64,000 nt of DNA, taken from NCBI GenBank assembly GCA_016169945.1, contig JADLSH010000110.1, forward strand, positions 972,001 through 1,036,000, read 5' to 3'. Source of the DNA: Trachythela sp. YZ-2020. Lineage: Eukaryota; Cnidaria; Anthozoa; Malacalcyonacea; Clavulariidae. A model generated the notes under the pieces. That model searched no databases, was not told the DNA's origin, and worked only from the letters and a program-made list of their open reading frames with translations. The position numbers and the translations under genes were made by a program. Positions within the stretch are counted from its first letter, which is position 1. The number at the start of each line of letters is the position of its first letter. This document shows positions 39,801-49,608 of this stretch, one piece after another.

Positions 39801-41187
39801 CAGCCATAGGAGCTTTAAAACGTATAAGATCCTGTATTTCAATGAATACGGCCATCCAAGTATATCAAGCATTGATTCAACCGCACTTTGACCACTGTTG
39901 TTCGGTCTGGGATGATCTTGGCGAAACGCTAAGCTCCAAACTACAAACCACATTAAGATAATCGCTCATGAAGCCCGGGACACTAAAAATTGCTTTATCA
40001 CATGCACATGTACTACATGCAGTACATCAAAGAAATATAAACGTACTTCATTTTGTGCGGAATGTATAACGCCGACCCCCAAGTTGGTCCACCTGAATCT
40101 AAGTAACGGGCAGAGAATATAACAAACTAAAATGACAATGATAAATCTTCAATTATCCCTCTCTGAAAAGCCAACCCATTTTAGACGATGATTTTTTAAA
40201 CTATACAGTCCTTCGCCCAAATAACCATTAGCACTGCTAAGATGTATTAAATAATTTGTCGTAGCTATAAATTACCTCAACTTCATATGCTACAGTTTTA
40301 CCACAGTTTCGCTTCAGTTTCTTGCGGAGAAAGATTTCATAGCATTTCAAACACAAGCTCCCCCACCCCCCCCGCATAAGCCCCATCAAACGTTTCTAAA
40401 ATAAATTGCCTTCCGTAACTGATAACTGACAATATCAAGTTCACTTTTTCGACAAAAACTTGTCTGTATAACACTTGCCTTATAGGCGGTCACTCTTCTT
40501 TAACGGTCAGCTTAGAAATCCTCGTGAGGATGACAAAAATATTACTATTTACCCATACACCATATACTAGCATCCCTCCCATATATACACGAACTTGCGG
40601 TTAATGCTCAGCAACTGGACTCTGTAGCTCAGTTGGTTAGAGCGCTGCACCGGAATCGCAGGGCCGCAGATTCGATTCCTGTTAGAGGGCCGAAGGTATC
40701 TCGAATTGAATTTAAAAGATTCTCACCTTAACTTTTCAAGCGATCCATGGATTGGCTCCTGAGTACTTGCGTGATTTAATTCAAATCAGGTACAGCCTAA
40801 CTATAACCTTCGATCAAGTAATGAAATAATCCTTGCCGTGCCGTCTCACAGGTCACTTAATTCAATCGGAGACAGAGGTTTAAATTTGCTGCACTGAAAC
40901 TGTGGAATCGCCTTCCCAAATAATTGAGGCTTTTAAACTCACTTAGTACATTTAAGAAATATTTAAAAACTTATTTATTTCGTATTGCCTATGATGTTGC
41001 TTTTTATTAATGTTTACGGATAAATGTTTAGCTTGTATATACGTAAATTATACTCATTTTAACTTATAAATGCATACAGTAGTTTCATGATAGTATGTAT
41101 AATTTATTTCACAGCGCATCTGAACATTTTATGCTAATTTGCGCTTAACAATGTGTTTTAATAATAAAATAATAATAATAATAATAA
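36850..41187 (+). mobile_element. CR1-like LINE, copy 3
   Basis: It holds ORF1 36,889-37,383, endonuclease 37,393-38,445 (open to the shared TGA) and reverse transcriptase 38,849-39,961 (open). It ends in the same AAT-repeat tail. It is the best-preserved of the three. Confidence 0.8.
40617..40690 (+). repeat. tRNA-derived SINE-like module, copy 3
   Basis: Identical to the copies at 24,023 and 32,319. Confidence 0.6.
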
Positions 41188-41386
41188 GGTAGCATTTTTC
41201 GCAACTGCTGCTGGCTAGGTCTAAAAAATGTATATAAATTTTCGTTCCAATATTCCACCACAAATACATTCAGGCACATAAAGGTTCAATTAGCTTCGGA
41301 TCGATTAATTAGGAATCAATTAAGCGAAAGCAGCTACGTTATATAAATATTTCAAAATCTTTTACGAAACGTCTACGATTGAAATA

Positions 41387-42114
41387 CAGGTGTCCCAAAA
41401 ATAATGCCCCCCCCCCCTCCATAATACTTTGTGGTATAACTTCGTTAGAAAAATCAAAGATTTAACTTTTTGCGCTGGGTTGCGTAACAAAGGTATTATG
41501 TCAATCCATTGACATTTGACTGATCAAAATAACTAACCATTTGCCTTCTAGACTCACTTAAGGTGGGGACACCAATAATGCAACTTGTCCAAATTTCAGA
41601 AATAAGGCTTAACATGTTTCGAGACATTTAGATAGGGTTTTTAAGGCGAATGGCTAACTATCTACTCTAAAACTCATGATTTGCTGTCGCTGACATAAAT
41701 AATTCGTTTACTGTAAAATTTAATGAAAATCAGGCAGAAGCGAATATGTAAAGGAAAACACACCGAATTAGCTGTTTTTGGGACAAATTTGCATCAAAAT
41801 CTTAATAATAGGGACCACATGCAAATAATCAGTTTTAGAGAATGATAGCTAGTTATTTTCTTTTCAATCCTTGTGAAAGTATTGAAATACTTTCAACTAA
41901 TCTCCATAATTTGGACGGGTTGCAAAATTGGTGTCGCCACTTTAAGTGATTCTAGAAGTCAAACCGTTGGTTATTTTGATCAGTCAAATATCAATGTATT
42001 GGCCTGATATGGTAGTTAGATAGTTCAATATAAAAACCATAAACTTCCACTCAAGCTAACATCATAATTCTACAAAATATAGTGGGGGAGGGGGGCAGTT
42101 TTTGGGACACCCTG
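41387..42114. mobile_element. Mariner-like palindromic MITE, copy 3
   Basis: Same TA-flanked element; the left terminus has lost one G (CAGGTGTCCC). Confidence 0.7.
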
Positions 42115-42429
42115 TATAGAAGTTGAAGTTTATAAAATCTCTAATATCATACCTTCAACACATGTTTCGGGGATTGAAAATTCTATATTTAAACTATTTA
42201 TCTTTCAATTGTTTATGTCATTTTGTAGAATAAAGAGGAAAAAATATCTATCACCAAAACATATATTAAACCCCCATCAATCGCACCCTTGACCAACCAT
42301 TGTATCCTACAGATTTGTCGCTAACCAAAATATTAGATAGAACCAATTTTATTATAAAGTCTAGAATCATAGATGGACCCTCCTTCCTCATATTCTTATA
42401 TGAAAAATTTAGAAACGAACGGAGAAACA

Positions 42430-42721
42430 AGAGTGATGTGGTTGCGGTAATGCATAAAAGACAACAACTTCAAGCCCTAATTCCAATCTCAGAAGGGGTG
42501 CTATCAACTGGGAGCCTCCATTTCAGGAGGGGGAGGATGAAACATCCCTAAAAAGGAATGTTGAATCTATGCGGAATGAATGGTCGAAAGCCAATCCTGA
42601 CCAGGAAAAGCTAAGGAAAAGAATGCTACTGACTTTCCCTGGTAGAAGACGCATGATCAATGCAATGTTACCTCTGGCTGATATAAAGTCAGAGTTTCCA
42701 GCGCTGTTTTTCCATGAAGTG
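42430..42721 (+). CDS. Host-like gene, exon a
   Basis: Coding text WEPPFQEGEDETSLKRNVE, then LTFPGRRRMI and FPALFFHEV ends at a clean GTAAGA donor (42,722). The pattern resembles the invertebrate SAM-domain-protein-like (SAMD3-like) family, which has a FxxRR and a P-L-F segment in the same order. That family call is tentative. The 5' limit is approximate; sequence up to 42,282 may include more of the exon. It is the first unique DNA right of tandem unit 3. Confidence 0.5.
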
Positions 42722-42882
42722 GTAAGATATGGTTATTCGCTAATTGCATACACTGTCATATAATAGGATGAAGATGTTCTCGGACATTCATGGCTCAACA
42801 AACTATACAGGGCCACATGCATGCACATGCAGTCCTGCAAGTCGCTGACTCACTAAGCATGCTTCCATGCAAAAATTTGCAC

Positions 42883-43053
42883 AGTGGTTGTTTTTAACCT
42901 ATGTAGCTTGTGATGTCCCTTACAATTGTATTCGTAACTGGTGGAAAATTGCAAATTCAGGCCCTGCAAGTCCAGGCCCTGAACTTGCAATTCCCTATCA
43001 GTTACGAATAAAATTGCAGGGGACATTGCAAGCTAATAGGTAAAACAACCACT
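42883..43053. mobile_element. MITE with 55-bp inverted ends in the intron
   Basis: AGTGGTTGTTTTTAACC to CGTAACTG (42,883-42,940) is mirrored with a few mismatches at 42,999-43,053. An inner AGGCCCTG pair is a direct repeat. The element lies inside the intron between exons a and b and encodes nothing. Confidence 0.6.
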
Positions 43054-43329
43054 AACAAACAACTATATAGAATGCTTTGTGCATATCACATTTTTTGCAC
43101 ATCACTGTGTTTGCCATTTTTGTTAATTTTTTGTTAGACTTGGTATACTCCAGAATATTTATCATTGCCAATGATTTTATCATTGGTTTCACTGGTGAAG
43201 ATTCATGCTTTCAAATCAAAATCTTTACCAATTTCAAGAAACTATGTTTAATAAGACATAACTATTCTGTTCCAATTTTAGTTGAACATACGCAGGAGTG
43301 TTTAAAAACCATATATGTTATATTTTTAG

Positions 43330-43590
43330 ATTATTGCGGAATTCGAAAGGGCGTTGGCATTAAATACAAGCATAGAGGAAACTTTTAAGCAAAATTTTAT
43401 CCAGGTTTCGGATCCGATCTTGAGCATGGCGACGAAAGTTCGATGGAAAAAGCCTGTTGCATGTTGACAAGCTAATACAGTTGCTGGAGAAGGATCCCCT
43501 GGATGATATGGAAATTGACAACACTGAACGTAGATGGTCTTTATATTGTTGATTTATTGAAGACTTTCCAGAAGGTCTGGTTAACTTTTT
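43330..43590 (+). pseudogene. Host-like gene, exon b, frameshifted
   Basis: After the acceptor TTTTTAG the frame continues in phase from exon a with IIAEFERALAL and VRWKKPVAC, then hits a stop. A second frame continues with KLIQLLEKDPLDDMEID and IEDFPEGL. One or two shifts are needed, so this gene is either decayed or affected by sequence errors. No clear donor is seen at its end. Confidence 0.45.
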
Positions 43591-43595
43591 TGTCT

Positions 43596-43681
43596 TTAAC
43601 CCATTAGTTTGCAATTCACCCTACTTCCATGCCAATCGATTTTACTTGTTACTTGTACGGTAATGTTAGTTAATGGGTTAA
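43596..43681. repeat. Short inverted pair TTAACCCATTA
   Basis: TTAACCCATTA (43,596-43,606) and TAATGGGTTAA (43,671-43,681) bracket 64 bases, with the same outer sequence as the palindrome at 13,681. It sits at the joint between exon-like segments b and c. Confidence 0.4.
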
Positions 43682-43686
43682 TGCAG

Positions 43687-43806
43687 GTATTTCATTTTTC
43701 AAATGAGAGTATGATATATATAGGTGTTTCTCTGTGTTATTTAAGGATAAAATTAAAGGACACAGGAACAAAGAAAACCGCTTACCAACTTGTCAACATC
43801 ATTGAG
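43687..43806 (+). CDS. Host-like gene, exon c
   Basis: The frame reads HFSNESMIYIGVSL and KDTGTKKTAYQLVNIIE between an AG acceptor (43,686) and a GTAAGA donor (43,807). Confidence 0.45.
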
Positions 43807-43971
43807 GTAAGATTTTCTGAATAAATATAAATAATTACAGGGGTATGTACTGTATAGTCATGCATACAATGATGCACGTACATGAAGACTGTCGATGTTG
43901 ATAAACAGGTAACTAGACGTATACTCTCATTATAACAAACATTTAGTTCCTTTTTGTCTTTTTTTTAACAG

Positions 43972-44115
43972 GATGATGACGATATTTTTGATGTTATGGA
44001 AGAATTGGCACCAGAGCACTCCATAATTGTTCGGGGTACATTGGAAACTCAAGTGAGGTCATGGTTGTTGCTGAAAAGCAAGTGGTCTGCAAGATCAGAG
44101 GAAGAAAGGTTTTAA
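43972..44115 (+). CDS. Host-like gene, terminal exon d
   Basis: After TTTTTTAACAG the frame DDDDIFDVMEELAPEHS runs for 47 residues to a TAA at 44,113-44,115. It keeps phase with exon c. The decayed Polinton B begins within 16 bases of this stop. Confidence 0.5.
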   Translation, partial: DDDDIFDVMEELAPEHSIIVRGTLETQVRSWLLLKSKWSARSEEERF

Positions 44116-44130
44116 ACGCATATGCATGTT

Positions 44131-44505
44131 TTATGGCTGTTTGCTTTGTTCGTTCATGCGACATATGTCTAATAGCTTATAGCTGTCGTCTTTCTTACCC
44201 TCTTCATTGTAAATATCACTATTGTTTATAATATTAAGATTAACTTTGATGTATTTAAGCCTAAGGTTAATATTAACTTTATCATCACTTGTTGTAGTAG
44301 TATTATAGTTAAACGTTCTGTTATCATCATATAATCCTAATAATTTTGTTGTTATATTTTCAGCTGTTGAGTTATCTGTTTGTATAATACATTTACCATC
44401 AATTGAATTCTTAGATAAAGTGGTTCCATTAGTGAACATTTTTTGAATGTCATTAAAAGTGAATCTGCCTTTATACATATTAATAACTGTATTGTTTATT
44501 GTCAT
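44131..44505 (-). pseudogene. Minor capsid protein remnant of Polinton B
   Basis: The 124-residue frame aligns with the element A minor capsid protein: KGRFTFNDIQ against KGYWTFANIQ, a LLG segment, then NINLRLKYIKVNLNIIN against VNHGLKYVNIECSIVN. The N-terminal strand and the whole C-terminal half are missing. It points away from the 449-aa homologue, as in element A, but 1.6 kb of inserted repeats now separates them. Confidence 0.65.
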
Positions 44506-44629
44506 TGCTGTAAAATTATGATCGACATTCTCATATTCCCAAAAACACTCGCTTTTTTACCTAGTAAATGTGCGTACTTTGTTGTTAATGTTGATTATTG
44601 AAGCTCAATTATTTTACTGGTTCCGTCTA

Positions 44630-45295
44630 TTAAGGTGGCTCGATATAGTAATCACAAAAACCTTATACAAGAATCGTGAAAACAAAACTTCATACTATAT
44701 GTACAAACCCGCGTGACCATTTGTGCGCGCAGGAATATTAACGAAAGAACTTCCAAAATGACCTGACGAGAGCAGTTGCTCGCGCCATCTCGCGTGTTAT
44801 ATACCGTTTTCATGTCAATTAAAAAGTTCCATTTTTGAAAAACAATGCGCTATATCTCATTAGTTTGTCCGGTGACCTATGTTCAAATTTTGCATGCTGT
44901 ATTGCACGGCAAAAATCTTTCATTATACCAAAAATAAAACAATTCTGTATGCCAAAAAAATTTGATTGAAGAAAACGACATTTTTGCCTTTTTCAAAAAA
45001 ATGGCATTACATGGAATTTTGCTTATTGTTAGTCTGTCTTGCCGGTAAAATAATGGACGAAAAAAAATTGGGGGTCACCATGCTTCTTTTCCAACTACAC
45101 GAGGCGATAGGCTATTTCGGAGTGAATTTCGTACGCGTATGTTGCCATAGTAACGAACTAACACAATTTGAAAGTAGAAAGATCAAACTATATGAAAACC
45201 CCGATACCTGGTGAATAAAACCTAAAAATACGGAGTTTAAAAATTTGAAAATGTTGGACACCTGAATTTATGAAAACTGTATCGATCCACCTTAA
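44630..45295. mobile_element. TTAA-flanked MITE in Polinton B
   Basis: TTAA then GGTGGCTCGATA (left) and TATCGATCCACC then TTAA (right) define a 666-bp element with about 20-bp inverted ends. The interior has no supported gene. TTAA duplication is typical of piggyBac-like transposition. Confidence 0.6.
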
Positions 45296-45311
45296 TACTG
45301 TGATTTATAAT

Positions 45312-46124
45312 CCCCGAGCCGGCGCGAAGCGCCGTGCGAGGGTACTAATTCCGCGCGGATATTTACACCCGGATATGTGAAAACATAGCGGAATGCAAAG
45401 TTGCCCGCCATTTTTTTTTGTCATGGACGCTTTTTTAAGTTATGGGCATGCGCGGGCTCAGACCGAGAGAAACTGCCATTTTGCAAACTTTTTTCAAAAA
45501 TAGTTTTGCACTCATTTTATAATACTCAAAGAGTCAGAACATAATAAATACAAATCAAAAAGTATCCAAAACAAGATAAAGTATTTAGAGGACAAATCCA
45601 CAAGGAGAAAAACAGTCGAAAGACCGAAAAAGGAGCGTTTTGCCGATTTATAGCATACAGTATAGTTTGTGAATTTGAAAATGCGTAGATCATTCTGTGT
45701 GGTCAATATAACATTGATTGATCTTAAAAGTATTTTAGTATTGATTCAAATACATTATAGAAAAATATAAAAACATTAAATCTCGAAGTATAAAAATACT
45801 GCTCGAAAAGCAGTTGAAGTTTTATGAAAATTTCGAAACGTTTTTTGAACGTCTAAGGTTGAATGTTGCAGTGCATGAATCAAAGCTAAAAGAGTACATA
45901 ATAGCGTACCCACTTTATATAGTTGGACAATTGATACTGATAATTTTATAGTTAAAAGTACAAAATATCAAAAAAAATTTCAAATTAAAATGAAAGAAAT
46001 ATACAGTGTTGCGTGTTATCATGGTTACAGTGGTCGATTCAGTACTTCATGTTACAATAACTTTTGGGGAGTAAATTGTTTGGTTCAAATGGGCGAGGGG
46101 ATTCTGCATACATGTATTTCTAGT
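45312..46124 (+). repeat. Dispersed 0.8-kb repeat, copy R1
   Basis: The repeat begins CCCCGAGCCGG with GCGAAGCGCCG and ends TGTATTTCTAGT. Copy R2 at 56,016-56,870 shares order and most bases over the full length. No coding frame. It separates the two divergent capsid-region genes of Polinton B. Confidence 0.7.
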
Positions 46125-46143
46125 ACACGGTATATTATAATTA

Positions 46144-47318
46144 TGGAACAGTTTAAAAAGAGATACCCTAATGCAACAATGTCACGGTTCCAATTTGGAG
46201 CAGATGGGAATACTTATTATACACCTATTGATGATGTGTTATCATATAGTATAAACAGTACTGAATTTATAGGAAACAAGGAATGGACTAAATACATGGA
46301 TAAGAACTATGATAGAGCTATTATAAAGTATATAGCTAGTATATATATAGCTATTATATGGGATAATAATGGATATATCAGTACATCCTCTAGAACTAGA
46401 TATAAACTCATACTTTACAAAGTATCCGAGGGATAAGGATATAGACATCAATAATTTTCAAGTCTATGTGAGTAAGACAGATTACTTCATGTCCAAGCTA
46501 CCAAAAATAGAAGACGACATAGAGTTTATAAAGCACGACAAAGTATTCGACTTAAGCAAAAGCTACTATATCAGCATCGTTGCAACTTATATATCCACAT
46601 ATCTGTGTGGTATATCCATTTGAAGTATAACGATAAGACATATCCTATTATCACTAGCATAGTTAGGTTTCATGTATACTTCGGACGAAGAGATTCCTAA
46701 ATAACGCAGATCTTATTACGGAGTATAAGAGTCAAATAAAAGAGATGAAAAATGATAATATGTCTTCAGGAACATAAGACGAAGGAGGGTGGACTAATCG
46801 GTGGACGTGCCATGTATATGGTATCACTCGAGAGTCGGCAAAGGACCATAGGCGATATATTCCAACGAAATTAGATGGAATAACAGAGTTAGGGACAAAG
46901 CTGCTACAAGCGAGTGTTGAGACCTATGTATACAGTGTTTTGGGAGCTCAGGCACGAACAAGAAGGCAGATATCTAGTCACAGTGGAAAGGCTTTGCAAA
47001 CTCAAGATACATGTGTTTAGACAAATAGTGAGTGATACTATCGTACAAAATGACTCTATGGTGACAATATCAAATATGCGTAGGACGATTCAAGACACCA
47101 ACACTATTCTGAATCTAGCGATTACCCCTGGAGTGATTCTTGTACCGGGATCAATGATAATAAATAAGCAAAAGATAGCTGGGTATAATAACATACTGAC
47201 TATTTCTACTAACAAGATGAAGTTCGGTCTAAACAATGACGTTAATTTTACTCGTTTTCCAAAACCAAAGAACCAACCTAGGAAGGTTCATCAAGATACT
47301 ATAACACCAATCATCTAG
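46144..47318 (+). pseudogene. Broken homologue of the 449-aa Polinton protein (element B)
   Basis: Pieces in several frames match element A: MEQFKKRYPNA at the start, STYLCGIS near 46,600, ETYVYSVLGAQA near 46,920, then VTISNMRRTIQDTN, AITPGVILVPG and KQKIAGYNNIL. Shifts and deletions interrupt it at about 46,400, 46,625 and 46,950. The ATG choice is supported by the matching start of the element A gene. Confidence 0.7.
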
Positions 47319-47379
47319 ATAATTTAGATACCAATAATAAGACAAATACAATATAGACACAACTAATAAAATCAAACCA

Positions 47380-47709
47380 ATGAATAAACCTAAGAGAGTA
47401 GATGACCAGAATACAGAGTTATTGACTTTGTTTGTTGTATCAGGTCATATTGGAATAACTGGTGGTTCTAACACTGTAACACTGACAGTTGATAACCTTT
47501 CCCCTCATCGTCATAAGTTAAATAGTTTCTCGAATCTAATCCCCTCAACCAATACAACAGAAGTGGCTACTAAAAATGATATGGAGTATAATGTTGGGAG
47601 TGCAGAAGGTGGTGAAAAGAGAATTACAACAAATAATGCAGGACTTGGTTTACCTATCTATATTCTCCCACCATATTATACATTGGCTTTTATTATGCAT
47701 ATAGGGTGA
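47380..47709 (+). CDS. Tail-collar/fibre-tip-like ORF fused to a short 449-aa-type tail
   Basis: Residues about 8-22 (DDQNTELLTLFVVSGH) resemble the end of the 449-aa protein (NTRELQALLVISMVTGY). From about 23 the text changes to VTLTVDNLSPHRH and ends LPPYYTLAFIMHIG, the hallmark of the tail-collar/microcystin-dependent-protein fold of phage and viral fibres. This may be an in-frame fusion made by a deletion. A complete collar protein would be longer at the N-terminus. Role: attachment fibre tip, by family analogy. Confidence 0.6.
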   Translation: MNKPKRVDDQNTELLTLFVVSGHIGITGGSNTVTLTVDNLSPHRHKLNSFSNLIPSTNTTEVATKNDMEYNVGSAEGGEKRITTNNAGLGLPIYILPPYYTLAFIMHIG

Positions 47710-47728
47710 AATATAGATAAATATATAG

Positions 47729-48211
47729 ATGTTAGAAAAAAAGAGTATCATAGATTTTAACCACATTAGTAAAGATTTGTCAGATGAGGAAGTAGTTAAG
47801 TTAAAAAGATGGTATCTATATTACCATAATCTATACACGTGTTATAAATGGAAGTTCAAAAGACTGAAAAGGATTAAATTATTATTAAATATGTCATCTA
47901 TCGTTTTGACTGTTGTTGGTGGTGGATTAGCCCCTATAAGCATAGCTACGCTACCGGTAACAGGTGTTGGTATTGTTATTCAAGGTTATATGACTCAATC
48001 AAAGTTAAACGATAAAGTCCAGCAATGTAAGTTTGCTTATACAAGTTACGATAAAATATTAATACAATTACGGTCGTACTTACGAGGATTACAATACGAT
48101 GAAGTTATATTATTAAGCGATCTAAAGGTGTTAGATGATATTGTTACTGATTTATGTCCTCCTATAAATGGTATGTTAAAAAAGTATAGTAAAATATATG
48201 GTAATTTATAA
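47729..48211 (+). CDS. 160-aa membrane protein typical of Polinton-like elements
   Basis: An amphipathic, basic N-terminal region (YTCYKWKFKRLKRIK) precedes a hydrophobic pair (about residues 55-85, with VVGGGLAP and GVGIVIQGY), then QCKFAYTSYDKILIQLRSYLRG and a C-terminal helix with CPP. I recall similar proteins beside invertebrate Polinton capsid genes, but no function is established to my knowledge. The frame is intact in a decayed element. The next ORF overlaps its end by 14 bases. Confidence 0.65.
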   Translation: MLEKKSIIDFNHISKDLSDEEVVKLKRWYLYYHNLYTCYKWKFKRLKRIKLLLNMSSIVLTVVGGGLAPISIATLPVTGVGIVIQGYMTQSKLNDKVQQCKFAYTSYDKILIQLRSYLRGLQYDEVILLSDLKVLDDIVTDLCPPINGMLKKYSKIYGNL

Positions 48212-48374
48212 AATTTTAGATAAAATAGGGAGATTGTTTAAAAGAGTCAGAGACATTGTTAGATGTTTCAAAAGAGCGACTGATGAAATAGATAGTGTGC
48301 TAGGGGATATAGAAGATCTAAAATGGTTCGAAGACCCAACATACGTTATAACTGATAGGTGGAACAGTATCTAA
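48198..48374 (+). CDS. 58-aa small ORF overlapping the 160-aa gene
   Basis: Starts MVIYKILDKIGRLFKRVRD and ends RWNSI; basic amphipathic helix followed by an acidic part. The overlap with the upstream gene and the adjacent minisatellite are all that supports it. Confidence 0.4.
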   Translation: MVIYKILDKIGRLFKRVRDIVRCFKRATDEIDSVLGDIEDLKWFEDPTYVITDRWNSI

Positions 48375-48381
48375 CTCTAAG

Positions 48382-48542
48382 ACGATCTCACAGATAACTA
48401 TCATACGATCTCACAGATAACTATCAGACGATCTCACAGATAACTATCAGACGATCTCACGGATAACTATCAGACGATCTCACAGATAACTATCAGACGA
48501 TCTCACGGATAACTATCAGACGATCTCACAGATAACTCATAG
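48382..48542 (+). repeat. 23-bp minisatellite, about 7 units
   Basis: The unit ACGATCTCACAGATAACTATCAG repeats head to tail with an A/G variant (CACGGAT) in alternate units. It fills the gap between the 58-aa ORF and the 99-aa homologue. Confidence 0.85.
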
Positions 48543-48575
48543 ATAACCCTAAACATTATATGCAGTATAATATAG

Positions 48576-48872
48576 ATGAGTGAACAAAAGGCTAAAATAA
48601 CAACGATCGAAAAGGATAAGGATCCTAGACGAGTAGAAGCTGGAAAGAGACTAGCTGCTATTTCCAAAGCAGCAAAGGAAAAGAAGATGCGGAATAGGAT
48701 TAAGAATGAGGAAGATAGTAAAATTGAAAATGAGGAAGATAGTAATTGGAATATCAATTATGCATTAGTATTTGGTGGCGTCGGTGCTTTGGTTGCAATT
48801 ATTGGAACATACTATAAATACAAAGAGAGTAAAATAGAGACTAAGTTATTATTAGAAAGAAATAAAGGATGA
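48576..48872 (+). CDS. 98-aa membrane protein, element B homologue of the 99-aa gene
   Basis: Acidic start, basic KAAKEKKMRNR region, one membrane span (about 66-82) and a charged tail. It aligns with 6270-6569 over the DPRR/DPER segment. The start context is TATAATATAG, unlike element A. Confidence 0.7.
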   Translation: MSEQKAKITTIEKDKDPRRVEAGKRLAAISKAAKEKKMRNRIKNEEDSKIENEEDSNWNINYALVFGGVGALVAIIGTYYKYKESKIETKLLLERNKG

Positions 48873-48978
48873 GAAAACGGTTGTCATTGATAAAGAGCGA
48901 GAACCAACATTTAAGCTAGATAGCCTAGAATGAATAAAATCTATCCTATTAAATATAAACATAGATAAGAAAGAAGTT

Positions 48979-49173
48979 ATGAATGAGGTTTATGATGCAG
49001 CTATTGTCACTGTTGGAGTTGTTCGTCCAAAGCTTTTTGGAGAAAGACTTACTGATGCTACAACTTTAAAAAATTCAGCTAAACTAGCTGTCGATGTTGC
49101 CGCTAGCACAATTTTAGTGAAATGGGCACAGGATAAGAAGTATTTACCAACAGACCCATTTAAGTCAACATAA
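48979..49173 (+). CDS. 64-aa membrane protein, element B homologue of the 78-aa gene
   Basis: Shares the hydrophobic pattern and the DPFKS ending (NPFKG in element A), and has the same neighbour order. Confidence 0.65.
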   Translation: MNEVYDAAIVTVGVVRPKLFGERLTDATTLKNSAKLAVDVAASTILVKWAQDKKYLPTDPFKST

Positions 49174-49191
49174 AATATTTGGTATTATATA

Positions 49192-49608
49192 ATGGCAAAA
49201 GCATTAGTAGGTGGAGTCGGACAATCCTTTTTTTCAGCAATAGCCTTCGCCGGAGCTTCTCTATTGTTTAAACACCTTGATAAAGATGGTTATGAAGATG
49301 AAATGAAAAGACACAACAATGCTCTAGAAGGTTTAGCCGCTGCTAAGGAAGCGTTTTATGAAAATGAAGTAAAACAACATGATAAGATTCAAAAATTGAG
49401 ACAGCAATTAGCTGATGCTAATGATGATATCATAGGGACAAATAAAGTACTTGATCTACTTAGAAAGGTCCAATCTATCCAATACAATGGCATACAATTC
49501 AGTAAGGAACCTCAGTTGAGTGATTTCTATAAACCTAGTGATAAAATGAAAGAATATGAGTATATTACGATTGCTATTGTTGGAATAGGTGGTGGTTATT
49601 TGGTTTAA
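49192..49608 (+). CDS. 138-aa membrane/coiled-coil protein, element B homologue of the 136-aa gene
   Basis: Shares MKRHNNALEGL, QLADANDDI and DFYKPSDKMKEYE with 3675-4085, with the same hydrophobic N- and C-termini. The frame is intact. It runs tail-to-tail into the PolB remnant (stop at 49,663); in element A the equivalent gene is on the same strand as PolB. Confidence 0.75.
   Translation: MAKALVGGVGQSFFSAIAFAGASLLFKHLDKDGYEDEMKRHNNALEGLAAAKEAFYENEVKQHDKIQKLRQQLADANDDIIGTNKVLDLLRKVQSIQYNGIQFSKEPQLSDFYKPSDKMKEYEYITIAIVGIGGGYLV

Larger units (their letters stand above)
33980..42281. repeat. Tandem unit 3 (8,302 bp)
   Basis: Third copy; at 42,282 it leaves the repeat and enters unique host-like DNA (CGCACCC). 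Its zinc-finger genes and reverse transcriptase frame are open, while its copies of the two MTLRYG paralogues are more damaged. Confidence 0.85.

Noticed and set aside
44966..45214. 82-codon ORF inside the TTAA MITE
   Set aside because: Non-coding-looking sequence in a nonautonomous element; no motif.
48382..48542. CRISPR array
   Set aside because: Units are contiguous with no unique spacers; it is a minisatellite in a eukaryotic genome.
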